DNA of 64,000 nucleotides, from contig NZ_JHEG04000001.1 in NCBI RefSeq assembly GCF_000760695.4, positions 8,841,123 to 8,905,122 on the forward strand, written 5' to 3'. Both the position numbers and the translations under genes were made by a program. This stretch comes from Tolypothrix bouteillei VB521301. GTDB taxonomy: Bacteria > Cyanobacteriota > Cyanobacteriia > Cyanobacteriales > Nostocaceae. The notes beneath the pieces were generated by a model, which was not told the DNA's origin, did not search any database, and saw nothing but the letters and a program-made list of their open reading frames with translations. Positions within the stretch are counted from its first letter, which is position 1; the number at the start of each line of letters is the position of its first letter. This document shows positions 10,201 to 19,294 of the stretch, piece after piece.

Positions 10201-11091
10201 AAATTCTGGAATCCAGATGGGACATTACACCTCAGTCTGATCGGTCATCAAGCGGGGGTCAATGGTGTTGCCATCGCTCCGGATGGGAACACCATCGCGT
10301 CGGCTAGTTCGGACAACACTGTCAAAATCTGGAATCAAAAGGGTCAGTTGCTCAAGACTCTTGTGGGGCATAAAGATGTCGTCAAGGGCGTTGCAATCGC
10401 TCCTGACGGCAAAACCATCGTCTCAGCAAGTGACGATAAGACAGTGAAACTTTGGCAGATTAACGGTCAGGGTAAAGTTCAACCCAAGGCTTATGCAACA
10501 CTAGTTGGGCATAATTCAGGGGTAAATGGAGTTGCTGTCAGCAATGACGGTCAAATCATAGCTTCTGTCAGTGATGACAATACCGTGAGATTGTGGAAAC
10601 CAGATGGGACTTTAGTGAGAGCTCTTTTAGGGCATAGCAATCAGGTGAATGCAGTTGCCATAAGTCCCGATAGCAAAATGGTTATTTCTGCAAGCGACGA
10701 CAAGACTGTCAAACTCTGGAAAATGGATGGTACGCTATTGAAGACTTTGACCGGGCATGATGCGGGGGTTTATGCAGTTGCGATCGCTCCCAATGGTAAA
10801 ATGATAGCCTCAGCCGGTTCAGATAACACCATCAAACTTTGGCGTCTTGACGGGCAGTTGTTAACAACTCTTTCCGGGCATAGCGACACCGTTAAAGGAG
10901 TTGCATTTAGCTCTAATGGTAAAGTTTTAGCCTCAGTCAGCGATGATAAAACTGCTATTTTATGGGATTTAGATCGGGTTTTGGCTTCTGATGAACTTTT
11001 TATTCATGCTTGTAACTGGGTCAAGGATTATTTAGCAACAAATCCCGATCTAAGTCAGAGCGATCGCGAGCTTTGCACTCACCACAAATAA
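7258..11091 (+). CDS. Membrane-anchored AAA-like ATPase with 14 WD40 repeats
   Basis: N-terminal AAA-like domain (PF14516 type) with P-loop [13 protein letters not shown] near residue 44 and Walker [14 protein letters not shown] near 139. A charged helical region follows, then one membrane helix at about 490-512 ([17 protein letters not shown]), a short coiled coil, and from about 581 fourteen GH...W(D/K)-type WD40 repeats, enough for two seven-bladed propellers. The propellers are thus on the other side of the membrane from the ATPase. Blade 2 carries an 87-codon insertion of repeat DNA (listed separately). Start: GTG overlapping the previous stop; ATG at 7264 is an alternative. The downstream start (TAATG) suggests an operon with the solute-binding genes. 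Confidence 0.85.
9163..9423 (+). repeat. Hairpin-rich repeat inserted in frame in a WD40 gene
   Basis: The normal WD40 run VAIG...IASGG is split by 87 codons unlike the rest of the protein. The DNA holds consecutive hairpins: CTCAGAAT-AAA-ATTTTGAG (9197-9215) and a copy 36 bases later (9233-9251); AGCCTG...CAGGCT (9265-9282); AAGTCCGC...GCGGACTT (9290-9309); and GCGATTTCAATCGC twice (9323-9336, 9356-9369). CTATACAAAC (9253-9262) and GTTTGTATAG (9311-9320) are inverted copies. A relative lies between genes at 33573-33619. The length is a multiple of three with no stop in the gene frame. Confidence 0.85.
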
Positions 11092-12545
11092 TGGCAGTGC
11101 AAATCATGATACGATTATCCCAAAAAATGTTTATATCACTCTTAAATCTCGGTAAACACCGTTATATCCTGAAAATACTCATATTTAGCTTGCTAACTAG
11201 CAGTTGTAGCTATTTATCTCAACATAGCTCCCCCCCACTTGCTAATTCTTCTAAAAGCAAAACTTTAACAATTTGGTGGGATAAGGGTTCTAACATAGAA
11301 GAGGATGACGCTCTTATAAAGTTAATTAAAGACTGGGAAAAAAGAAGCGGGAATCAAGCCAAACTCACTTTCTACAGTAACGACGATCTCCCAGAAAGAA
11401 CCAGAAAGGCGATTCAATCTGGCAATCCACCCGACATTGTCATGGGTAGCAGTGCGGAGAGAGAGTTGATACCGCACCTTGCTTGGGAAGGCAAATTGGA
11501 AGATGTTTCCGATGTCATTGAACCCGTGAAGAACAATTATTCTGAAGCAGCATTGGAAGCTGTTCATTTTTATAACAAATCTGCTCGCAAGCGCAGCTAC
11601 TATGCAGTGCCAATCAATCAGTTAACAATTCACATCCATTACTGGCGGGATATGCTCAAGCAAGTGGGTCGGAGTGAGAAGGATATTCCTACAGATTGGG
11701 ATGGTTTTTGGGAATTTTGGAAAAAAGTACAGACTGATTTGAAAGCGTTTAACCCATCGCAGGATAACAAAGAACCTATTTACGGGTTAGGTTTACCATT
11801 TTCCGCCGCCGCTGCAGATACTTACTATATCTTCGAGGAAATTTTAGAAGCATATAATGTTGAAATTGTCAATTCTGAAGGTGTACTTCGCCTTGATGAC
11901 CCTAAGGTGCGTCAAGGCATTGTGAAGAGTTTGACGTGGTACGCAAACCTTTACCGACAGGGTTGCGTACCTCCCAACGCAACAAGATGGTTAAATCCAG
12001 ATAACAATCGCAACTTGATTAATCGTAAGGTGGTAATGACAGCAAATACCACACTTTCGATTCCTGCTGCTGTACGACAGAATCCCGATATTTATCGCAA
12101 CAAACTTGGGACTCTAGAGTTTCCTAAAAAACCCAATGGTGAACCAATGCGTTATTTAGTAGCAGTTAATGCTGCCATTTTGTTTGCCAATTCCAACAAT
12201 CAGAAAGAAGGGAAAGAATTTCTGGCGTACTTAGCTCAACCTGAAACCATAAAAACATATATTAAATCCGCAGGAGGACGATACTTACCAGTGATGACAC
12301 CACTATGGAAAGATTCATTCTGGACTAATCCAGCAGACCCCCATCTTTCTACTGCATCTAAAGTTTTAATGAAAGGTCAAACACGCCCATTTTATTTTGT
12401 CCAAAACCCCGCCTACAGTGTAGTTTTGCAAGAAAACATTTGGGGTAAAGCGATCTCCAGAATCGTGAAAGATGGCGTTTCTCCACAACAAGCGGCTAAT
12501 GAGGCGATCGCGCAAATTAAAGAAATTTTTGCCAAATGGGAGTGA
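11091..12545 (+). CDS. Sugar-type ABC solute-binding lipoprotein, copy 1
   Basis: Family-1 extracellular solute-binding protein. A hydrophobic N-terminus ends in the lipobox-like LLTSSC, so it is probably a lipoprotein facing the periplasm. Typical family features: LTIWWDKGSNIEEDD near the mature start, SGNPPDIVMG (ligand-cleft strand), WDGFWEFWKKVQ and WLNPDNNRNL. The start is placed at ATG 11091, overlapping the preceding stop; ATG 11106 is also possible. No permease or transporter ATPase gene is nearby, and two paralogues follow, so a sensing role with the WD40/AAA protein is as plausible as transport (inference). Confidence 0.8.
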   Translation: MAVQIMIRLSQKMFISLLNLGKHRYILKILIFSLLTSSCSYLSQHSSPPLANSSKSKTLTIWWDKGSNIEEDDALIKLIKDWEKRSGNQAKLTFYSNDDLPERTRKAIQSGNPPDIVMGSSAERELIPHLAWEGKLEDVSDVIEPVKNNYSEAALEAVHFYNKSARKRSYYAVPINQLTIHIHYWRDMLKQVGRSEKDIPTDWDGFWEFWKKVQTDLKAFNPSQDNKEPIYGLGLPFSAAAADTYYIFEEILEAYNVEIVNSEGVLRLDDPKVRQGIVKSLTWYANLYRQGCVPPNATRWLNPDNNRNLINRKVVMTANTTLSIPAAVRQNPDIYRNKLGTLEFPKKPNGEPMRYLVAVNAAILFANSNNQKEGKEFLAYLAQPETIKTYIKSAGGRYLPVMTPLWKDSFWTNPADPHLSTASKVLMKGQTRPFYFVQNPAYSVVLQENIWGKAISRIVKDGVSPQQAANEAIAQIKEIFAKWE

Positions 12546-12551
12546 GCGGGT

Positions 12552-13964
12552 ATGGTAACTGCAAAATTACAAACGACAAGTCGTTTTCTCTTACTGGGAG
12601 TCACGCTCAGTTTGAGTGTTTTTTCCTGTACCAATACTTCTAATTCTGACAAATCATTGCTAACGGAATCTTCAACACAGAACGGGATATTAACACTTTG
12701 GTGGGACAAAGGTTTTACCCTAGAAGAAGATGAGGCAATACAGCAAGTTGTCAAGCAGTGGGAACAAGAGACTGGTCACAAAGCTCAGCTTTCTCTTTTT
12801 AGTGCAGATGAGCTATCAAAAAAGACTCAAAGGGCAATTCGAGCAGGAAATCCACCTGATATTGTCATGAGTAACAATGCAGATCGAATTCTCAATCCAA
12901 GCCTCGCCCGAGAAGGTAAACTAGCAGATGTTTCTGAAGTTATTCAATCTGTCAAACCTTTTTACTCAGACACTGTATTGGCAAGCGCTTATTTTTATAA
13001 CAAGCTGACAAACAAGCAAAGCTATTACGCTGTTCCCCTTCACCAGAGCATTCCTTATATTTTTTACTGGCGAGATTTGATCGAAGAAGCTGGTAAGAGT
13101 GAAAAAGATATTCCTAAGGATTGGAATGGTTTTTGGGAGTTTTGGAAACAAATACAAAACACTTTGCAAACAAAAAAAAATAAAAAGATTTATGGGCTTG
13201 GGTTACCTTTATCCGTTGGTGCTGGAGACACTTTTGAAGTCTTTGAGCAGATTTTGGAAGCGCATGATGTAGAAATTGTAGATTCTCAAGGTCGATTGCG
13301 TACAAGCGATCCAAAAGTCCGTCAGGGAATTATCCATTGCATAGACTGGTATACAAAATTTTACAATCAAGGTTATGTACCTCCCGATGCAGTGAATTGG
13401 TTTAACCCAGATAACAATCGCAGCTTGTTTAACAGGCATGTGGTCATGACTGCTAACAATTCTCTCTCCATTCCTGCGGCTGTACGCCGAAATTCTGACG
13501 TTTACTTTAACAAGCTAGGTACTATTGGATATCCCAATAAACCTAACGGTAAGCCAATGCGTTATGTGTCTCTCATCACCCAAGCAATTATCCTAACTGA
13601 CTCAAAAAACCAGAAACTAGCTAAAGATTTTTTGATATATTTCATCAGCCCAAAAATCATGGGAAATTATCTTAAGGTTGCGGGCGGGCGTTTTTTTCCA
13701 GTACACACACTTGTTTGGAAAGATCCTTTCTGGACAAATAAGAAAGATCCCCACGTATCGGAAGGTGCTAAACCACTCATTATGAAACGAACTCGTTTAT
13801 TATATATTGCTCAAAATTCTTCTTATAGTAAAGTGTTAATGAAAAATGTTTGGGGTCAAGCTCTGCGTCGAGTCGTCATAGATCGTGTTTCTCCCGAAAA
13901 AGCAGCCGATCGCGCAATTCAACAACTCAATGAAATTTTTGCTGAGTCTAGCGATCCTATTTAA
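12552..13964 (+). CDS. Sugar-type ABC solute-binding lipoprotein, copy 2
   Basis: 470 residues, clearly paralogous to its two neighbours along the whole length (shared LTLWWDKGFTLEEDEA, AGNPPDIVMSN, WNGFWEFWKQIQ, WFNPDNNRSL). The lipobox-like sequence SVFSC follows a hydrophobic leader, so it is predicted to be an outward-facing lipoprotein. It begins 6 bases after copy 1 stops, consistent with one transcript. Loop residues differ from copy 1 around the presumed ligand cleft, which would allow different ligands. Confidence 0.8.
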   Translation: MVTAKLQTTSRFLLLGVTLSLSVFSCTNTSNSDKSLLTESSTQNGILTLWWDKGFTLEEDEAIQQVVKQWEQETGHKAQLSLFSADELSKKTQRAIRAGNPPDIVMSNNADRILNPSLAREGKLADVSEVIQSVKPFYSDTVLASAYFYNKLTNKQSYYAVPLHQSIPYIFYWRDLIEEAGKSEKDIPKDWNGFWEFWKQIQNTLQTKKNKKIYGLGLPLSVGAGDTFEVFEQILEAHDVEIVDSQGRLRTSDPKVRQGIIHCIDWYTKFYNQGYVPPDAVNWFNPDNNRSLFNRHVVMTANNSLSIPAAVRRNSDVYFNKLGTIGYPNKPNGKPMRYVSLITQAIILTDSKNQKLAKDFLIYFISPKIMGNYLKVAGGRFFPVHTLVWKDPFWTNKKDPHVSEGAKPLIMKRTRLLYIAQNSSYSKVLMKNVWGQALRRVVIDRVSPEKAADRAIQQLNEIFAESSDPI

Positions 13965-13977
13965 TTTTTGAATGCAA

Positions 13978-14013
13978 GGTAGGCATTGCCTACCTATAGA
14001 ATTAGATTTTTTT
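13978..14013 (+). terminator. Short hairpin with T-run
   Basis: GGTAGG and CCTACC form a stem around CATTG, followed 12 bases later by a run of seven T. It lies between solute-binding copies 2 and 3 and may attenuate read-through. The GTAGGCATTGCCTAC motif is also common in cyanobacterial spacers. Confidence 0.4.
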
Positions 14014-14065
14014 CATAAGACATTTATGTTTTCTCTAGAAAAAACATTTGATTGACTCATAGATA

Positions 14066-15487
14066 ATGCAAAATTTTATTAAAAAAACTCGCAATCGCTG
14101 TAAATTATGCAGCTTTGTCTTAACAGTCTCAACCTTAAGTTTCACAATTTTTGCCTGTTCTCAATCCATTCCTTCACAATCTCAAAAATCCTCTATTAAG
14201 ACATCTCATAAAGATGATAAAGTCCTACAAATTTGGTGGGATAAAGGGTTTGGGTTAGAAGAAGATGAGGCAATTACTTTAGTTGTAAGAAACTGGGAGA
14301 AAAAAAGCGGTTACAAGGCAAAACTGTCGGTTTATGGACCTAACGAACTCCTGGAAAAAGCGGAAAGAGCAGTACGTTCTGGAAATACCCCCGATATTTT
14401 ATTAAATAACAGAGCGGAAAGACAACTCAACGCACGTTTAGCTTGGGACGGAAAATTAGCAGATGTTTCTGATGTGATTTACCCCATTAAGGACTTGTAT
14501 CCAGAACCTATTTTAAAAACGGCTCATCTCTACAATCACGTACAAAAACAGCGCAGTTATTATGCAGTTCCTATTAGCCAAACCACAATGCTCTTTTTTT
14601 ATTGGAAAGATTTGTTAAAGCAAGTAGGACAGAGCGACACTAATATTCCTACAGAGTGGAATAGCTTTTGGGAGTTTTGGAAAAAAGTCCAGGACGCTCT
14701 CCGAAAAAAGCAAAATAATATATATAGTTTGGGTTTGCCTTATTCAATTGGGTCGGGAGATACTTATTACTTTTTCGAGCAACTTTTAGAAGCCTATGAT
14801 ATTCAAATTTTTGATGCTCAAGGGAAACTGCTTGTCAGGAACCCCCAAGTGAGGCAGAAAATTATCGATCTTTTAGACTGGTACGCCAAGTTTTACCAGC
14901 AAGGTTATGTACCACCCGATGCTATCAGGTGGTTAAATCCAGATAATAATCGTAGTTTACTCAACCGTCAGGTGGTAATGACACCCAATGGCACTCTCTC
15001 AATCCCCAGTGCTGTCAGTCAAGATAGGGAGACTTACTATAAAAAGCTTGGTACTTTAAAATTGCCCAATAAACCCAACGGTCAACGAATGCGGTACATT
15101 GTTGCAATTGGTCACGTGATCTTGTTTGCCAATTCCAAGCACCAAGAGACAGCTAGAGATTTTCTTAAATACTTAGTTCAACCAAACATATTGGGAACTT
15201 ATCTTAAAAGTGCAGAACGGGGTCACTTTCCAGCACTCAAGCCCGTGTTAAAAGACCCTTATTGGGCAAACTCAACAGACCCTCATGTCTCCAGTGTTTC
15301 CAAGATATTAACCCAAGGTTCAATACGTCCGTTTGATTATGTAAATCACCCGGCGTATACCTTAGTACTTGATAAAAATGTTTGGATCAAAGCACTCAAT
15401 CGAATTATTAGCGATCGCCTAACCCCAGAGCAAGCAGCCGACGAAGCTATTATGCAGATAGAAGAAATTGTTAATAAATGGAATTAA
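14066..15487 (+). CDS. Sugar-type ABC solute-binding lipoprotein, copy 3
   Basis: 473 residues and the same architecture as the two preceding paralogues: basic/hydrophobic leader with lipobox TIFAC, then LQIWWDKGFGLEEDEA, SGNTPDILLNN, WNSFWEFWKKVQ, WLNPDNNRSL. A 101-base gap with a hairpin separates it from copy 2, so it may have its own promoter. It ends 8 bases before the 3' end of a gene on the opposite strand. Exported, predicted lipoprotein; the ligand cannot be read from the sequence. Confidence 0.8.
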   Translation: MQNFIKKTRNRCKLCSFVLTVSTLSFTIFACSQSIPSQSQKSSIKTSHKDDKVLQIWWDKGFGLEEDEAITLVVRNWEKKSGYKAKLSVYGPNELLEKAERAVRSGNTPDILLNNRAERQLNARLAWDGKLADVSDVIYPIKDLYPEPILKTAHLYNHVQKQRSYYAVPISQTTMLFFYWKDLLKQVGQSDTNIPTEWNSFWEFWKKVQDALRKKQNNIYSLGLPYSIGSGDTYYFFEQLLEAYDIQIFDAQGKLLVRNPQVRQKIIDLLDWYAKFYQQGYVPPDAIRWLNPDNNRSLLNRQVVMTPNGTLSIPSAVSQDRETYYKKLGTLKLPNKPNGQRMRYIVAIGHVILFANSKHQETARDFLKYLVQPNILGTYLKSAERGHFPALKPVLKDPYWANSTDPHVSSVSKILTQGSIRPFDYVNHPAYTLVLDKNVWIKALNRIISDRLTPEQAADEAIMQIEEIVNKWN

Positions 15488-15494
15488 GATTTGG

Positions 15495-16997
15495 TCATCG
15501 ATCGCTGATGACTGGTACCATTTGTGCAAATTCTCGACGAAATACTGAATCGCTGTATTCTTGCCACTCTTTTTTACGACTTTGGGATAAATTTTGCAAC
15601 GTTGCTTGCTGGACGCGAGTCATCAACGGACGCCGAAAATGTTCGTATTTTTCAAAGGCTTGAGCGATCGCTTGTGTATCATCCCAACCTTTCTCTTTTA
15701 CAACATGAGCAATTAAGGTTGCAATGACTAGTGCATCTTCAAACCCTTGATTTGCTCCTTGTGCCATAAAAGGGGGCATTCCATGGGCTGCATCACCAAC
15801 CAATACCACTCGTCCCGAACTCCATGGTGGTTGAATTTTGCCAAGATTGTCTTTTGTATCAAGAGAAGCAGTGCTAGGAAGTTGTAAGGAATCTGCAATA
15901 CTAGCACGGTGGATGTAGTACGGACGCTGTTGCATATTAGCAGGAGTTGATAAGCTCACTAACTGTTTGAGAACATCGGGAAAACCTGCTTTCTCTAATG
16001 CAGGCAAAGCAACGTCAATCAAAGATATGCCAAATTTCCCTTGTAAGATGTCTAGAGGCAAAGCATGGTGTATGACGTATCCGACTGGACCATTCGGTCT
16101 TTGAAATAAAAGCATTCTGGGCACTCCCATGAGGCTACCTTCAGAGATTTCATCATTACGGATTGTGACAACAGGTGCCCCCTGGAAGAAAATTTCTTCT
16201 AGCGCTGACTTTAGACTGTCTGGAATGTCAAGAATTTGATTGCACATAATCGCAGCAAATCCGGAATATTCAGGTTTTGCAAAAGCGGAGTACGGAGTAT
16301 CTTTGTAAAGAATCTGGCGAACCGTGGAGTTGATTCCGTCAGCTGCAACAACGAGTTTTGCCCGAAAGACTGTTGTTTCAAATTCTTGGGAAATTGTTTC
16401 TAAGTTCTGGGGTTGGTTTTCTTCCGGTTTCTGTTCTTCAGACCAATACGCGTAAGGATTGGCTTCTGCGATCGTATTGGACACACAATCTACGCGGACG
16501 TACCCAGTCTCTAATTCATCCACCACACTGACACATCGATGATTGGGTCTAACTCGCTCTTGGGGGAGTTGTTGTCTGAGGGCTGTCTGCAAATTATACC
16601 AACTGATTGATTTTCGACCTTCTCCATACTCTTTAAACCAATCATCGTAACTCAGAGAAAATGATGAAATTCGTTCTCCACGCAAATTCTTTTGAACCCA
16701 TTCGGGTGTTGCTTTTGGAGGCTGTGTTCTTGTAGCTGTCCTTACAGCCTCTTCGCTGGGTGGCTTGGGATTCAAAAGCCCAATACCAACTTCTTTAATT
16801 TGTTCGTAAGCCTGAGAATCTAAATATTTGAGAGATCTTAATCCATTGGGCAGAAGATCGACCGTTTGACCGACTTGACGAAAAGCGCGAGTGCGATCGA
16901 CAACTAATACATTTTCAATACCTCGTTTGCGTAAGCCGATGGCAGTTGCCAATCCAATAGGTCCAGCACCAATGACAACAACGTCGTAGCTCTCCAT
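15495..16997 (-). CDS. FAD-dependent monooxygenase (aromatic hydroxylase-like)
   Basis: The N-terminal FAD motif VVVIGAGPIGLATAIGL begins 6 residues after the chosen start. The second flavin motif, VVLVGDAAHGMPPFMAQGANQ, is near residue 400, with the D-G type AADGINSTVRQIL near 230 between them. This arrangement is that of class A flavoprotein monooxygenases (PHBH/UbiH/zeaxanthin epoxidase-like). The substrate is unknown. An upstream in-frame ATG at 17018 would add 7 residues; neither start has a strong ribosome-binding site. It converges with the solute-binding gene. Confidence 0.8.
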   Translation of the reverse strand: MESYDVVVIGAGPIGLATAIGLRKRGIENVLVVDRTRAFRQVGQTVDLLPNGLRSLKYLDSQAYEQIKEVGIGLLNPKPPSEEAVRTATRTQPPKATPEWVQKNLRGERISSFSLSYDDWFKEYGEGRKSISWYNLQTALRQQLPQERVRPNHRCVSVVDELETGYVRVDCVSNTIAEANPYAYWSEEQKPEENQPQNLETISQEFETTVFRAKLVVAADGINSTVRQILYKDTPYSAFAKPEYSGFAAIMCNQILDIPDSLKSALEEIFFQGAPVVTIRNDEISEGSLMGVPRMLLFQRPNGPVGYVIHHALPLDILQGKFGISLIDVALPALEKAGFPDVLKQLVSLSTPANMQQRPYYIHRASIADSLQLPSTASLDTKDNLGKIQPPWSSGRVVLVGDAAHGMPPFMAQGANQGFEDALVIATLIAHVVKEKGWDDTQAIAQAFEKYEHFRRPLMTRVQQATLQNLSQSRKKEWQEYSDSVFRREFAQMVPVISDR

Positions 16998-17105
16998 AAA
17001 AGCAAACCCGTTATGCATTTCAATCTTTATATCTTAACTGCTGTTATGGTAATTTTCAGGGCATTGCTGACAGTGCTAGGATCGGAGTAATGGCGTTCTA
17101 GTGAT

Positions 17106-17921
17106 ATGCAGCGAACTTTCATCTCTGGCATTATTCCACCTGTAGTACAGTCCGAACCCTCTTTGTGGTTCGCGTTTGTTGGCAACAAGTTGTTAATCCA
17201 TTCTCAAGGGACAGTGAGTCACATCCCCAAGTTTGTCAGTCTAGCAGAAATTGGTTTGAAGCCAATGCGATCGCAATTTCTGGGTACTCTTGATGGCATT
17301 GGGTGTTACTCTGCCGAATTGCCCAAGGACTCTATAATCCCTGATAGTTTGAGGTTAATGGGACTGCGGGAATTATATGGAAGTTTAGATGAGGACTTGT
17401 ATGCGTTATGCGGTCGCGCCATTCAGATTATGGAATGGGATCGCACCCACCAGTACTGCGGTCATTGTGCGACACCTACAGTTCAATTAGCACACGAGCG
17501 TGCCAAGCGATGTCCTAAATGCGAATTGGTAAATTATCCGCGCCTCTCACCTGCGATGATTGTTCTTGTCTCGCGGGGTGACGAAGTCTTATTAGCTCGT
17601 GCGCCTCGTTTTCCACCGGGTATGTACAGCATACTGGCTGGATTTGTGGAACCGGGAGAATCGTTGGAAGAAACGGTGATGCGAGAAGTTCGAGAGGAAG
17701 TAGGGATTGAGGTCAAAGATATTCGCTATTTTGGCTCGCAACCCTGGCCTTTTCCCAACTCACTGATGATTGGATTTACTGCGACTTATGCAAGTGGAGA
17801 GATCGTCATTGAACCTCAAGAATTGGTAGATGCGGCTTGGTTTAGCAAGTATAACTTACCGCAGATTCCTCCCAAGCCAAGTATTGCTCGAAAACTTCTT
17901 GACTGGTTTGTTTCGACTTGA
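17106..17921 (+). CDS. nudC: NAD+ diphosphatase NudC
   Basis: Nudix hydrolase that cleaves NAD(H) to NMN(H) and AMP and, in some bacteria, removes NAD caps from RNA. Seen: a zinc ribbon (YCGHCATPT ... RCPKCELVNYPR) at about residues 116-142; the full Nudix box from GFVEPGES to REEVGI at about 180-202; and SQPWPFPNSLMIGF just after it, the array that marks NADH pyrophosphatases within the Nudix superfamily. 271 residues is normal. It is followed 9 bases later by chaC, probably the same transcript. Confidence 0.93.
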   Translation: MQRTFISGIIPPVVQSEPSLWFAFVGNKLLIHSQGTVSHIPKFVSLAEIGLKPMRSQFLGTLDGIGCYSAELPKDSIIPDSLRLMGLRELYGSLDEDLYALCGRAIQIMEWDRTHQYCGHCATPTVQLAHERAKRCPKCELVNYPRLSPAMIVLVSRGDEVLLARAPRFPPGMYSILAGFVEPGESLEETVMREVREEVGIEVKDIRYFGSQPWPFPNSLMIGFTATYASGEIVIEPQELVDAAWFSKYNLPQIPPKPSIARKLLDWFVST

Positions 17922-17930
17922 GGATGTGCC

Positions 17931-18635
17931 ATGTCACTTACGCGCTCCGATCTTGAATCTCAACGCTTGCAGCAAACCATATTACAATCGGGCAGATCTG
18001 TAAATGTTTTAAGTGAAGACCAGTTGCAAGAGTCAATACGCGCAACTCTACACCAGCAAAAACTGGCTTCAGATGTTTGGATTTTTGCTTATGGCTCGCT
18101 CATCTGGAATCCTATTATCAAATTTGAAGAACAGCGCATCGGTACAATTTATGGATGGCACCGTCGCTTCTGCCTGTGGGTACCCCAAGGTCGAGGTACC
18201 CCAGATAACCCTGGATTGGTACTTGGTTTAGATCGGGGCGGTTGTTGTCGCGGTATTGCCTACCGGATAGCTGCTAGTGATGTACCATCAGAACTACTGT
18301 TGCTTTGGCGGAGGGAAATGATTGTTAATTGTTATGTTCCCCGTTGGGTCAAAGTTTTTGATGGTTCGCAACAGATAAATGCGATCGCATTTGTTATTAA
18401 CCGCAATCATCGGGCTTATGCTGGTGATATTTCTTTAGAAACTATGGTTAACAGTATAGCAACTGCGAAAGGTGAGCTTGGTTCTTGTGCGGATTACCTC
18501 ATGCAAACCATTGACGGCTTGATGACAGTTGGTATTAAAGATAAGCCATTGCAACTTTTGCGCGATCGTGTTTTAGCACAGTTATCAGCAACATCAACAA
18601 TAAGTAACTCGGCGAGAAAAAACCAAACTATGTAA
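17931..18635 (+). CDS. chaC: ChaC-type gamma-glutamylcyclotransferase
   Basis: Predicted to degrade glutathione to 5-oxoproline and Cys-Gly. The motif VWIFAYGSLIWNP (about residue 46) is the glycine-rich substrate loop of the family, followed by RRFCLWVPQGRGTPDNPG and GCCRGIAYRI, also typical of ChaC. It sits 9 bases after nudC and is likely co-transcribed. The window also encodes glutathione synthesis (GshA), but far away. Confidence 0.9.
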   Translation: MSLTRSDLESQRLQQTILQSGRSVNVLSEDQLQESIRATLHQQKLASDVWIFAYGSLIWNPIIKFEEQRIGTIYGWHRRFCLWVPQGRGTPDNPGLVLGLDRGGCCRGIAYRIAASDVPSELLLLWRREMIVNCYVPRWVKVFDGSQQINAIAFVINRNHRAYAGDISLETMVNSIATAKGELGSCADYLMQTIDGLMTVGIKDKPLQLLRDRVLAQLSATSTISNSARKNQTM

Positions 18636-18819
18636 TGAACGTATAATCTCTGTATTTGTCTCGTAGTAGCGCTTTAGCGCATGAATTGTCACTAAAAACC
18701 AGTAATGGTTATTTGCGCCCACTGAACTTATAAATTCACTACCGCTTTTGAGTTGGTTAAAATTAAGATAAGCTTCCGTCATGCATTTTTTCGTAATATA
18801 TTGCCATTGAAAAATTAAA

Positions 18820-19119
18820 CTATTTTTTGTAACATTTCAGATAATTTGCATATACCCATCCCTGATACTGCTGGGTAGAAATATCAGCCCATTCTCCATC
18901 TTGTGACCAACCGTGTAGCTCAACAACTGTTCCTTTAGGTAAAGTATCAATAATTTTAGAATTTATACGGTTGTTTTCTCGAACATTAACAGATGTAGCT
19001 GTGACTTCCCAATACTGGCAAAATTTTGATTCTGCTGACACTGGTGATTGTATAAGTGCATATCCAGCAGCTGAACTGACTATCAACATTAAAAATACTG
19101 AAACTTGTTTAACAAGCAT
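18820..19119 (-). CDS. Secreted SH3-domain protein
   Basis: Start at ATG 19119 chosen for the AGAAG site just upstream; the frame remains open further 5'. Residues 1-30 are a signal peptide (LVKQVSVFLMLIVSSAAGYA). The rest is one bacterial SH3 domain: VTATSVNVRENNRINSKIID, GTVVELHGWSQDGEWADIS and QGWVYANYL. Such domains usually bind cell-wall peptides. Two Cys residues flank the domain and could form a disulfide. About 100 residues in all. Confidence 0.75.
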   Translation of the reverse strand: MLVKQVSVFLMLIVSSAAGYALIQSPVSAESKFCQYWEVTATSVNVRENNRINSKIIDTLPKGTVVELHGWSQDGEWADISTQQYQGWVYANYLKCYKK

Positions 19120-19294
19120 GATTTTTCTTCTACTTAAAAAGATGTTGCCAAAGCAATAGACAAGCGGAATTCTAACAATCAACTAAATCTACAAATTGAG
19201 AGGGAGTTTTTTCGGAAACTTCGCAAAAGAAAAAACGAGATGTAAGATTTAGTTCTTTTCCCTATTCTCTACTCCCTTTTTCAACATAGCGAGT

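Noticed and set aside
9000..10970. Regular ~123-base periodicity as a CRISPR or tandem DNA array
   Set aside because: The period equals 41 codons and the similarity is at protein level (WD40 blades); spacers and repeats of CRISPR type are absent. No CRISPR array was seen anywhere in the window.
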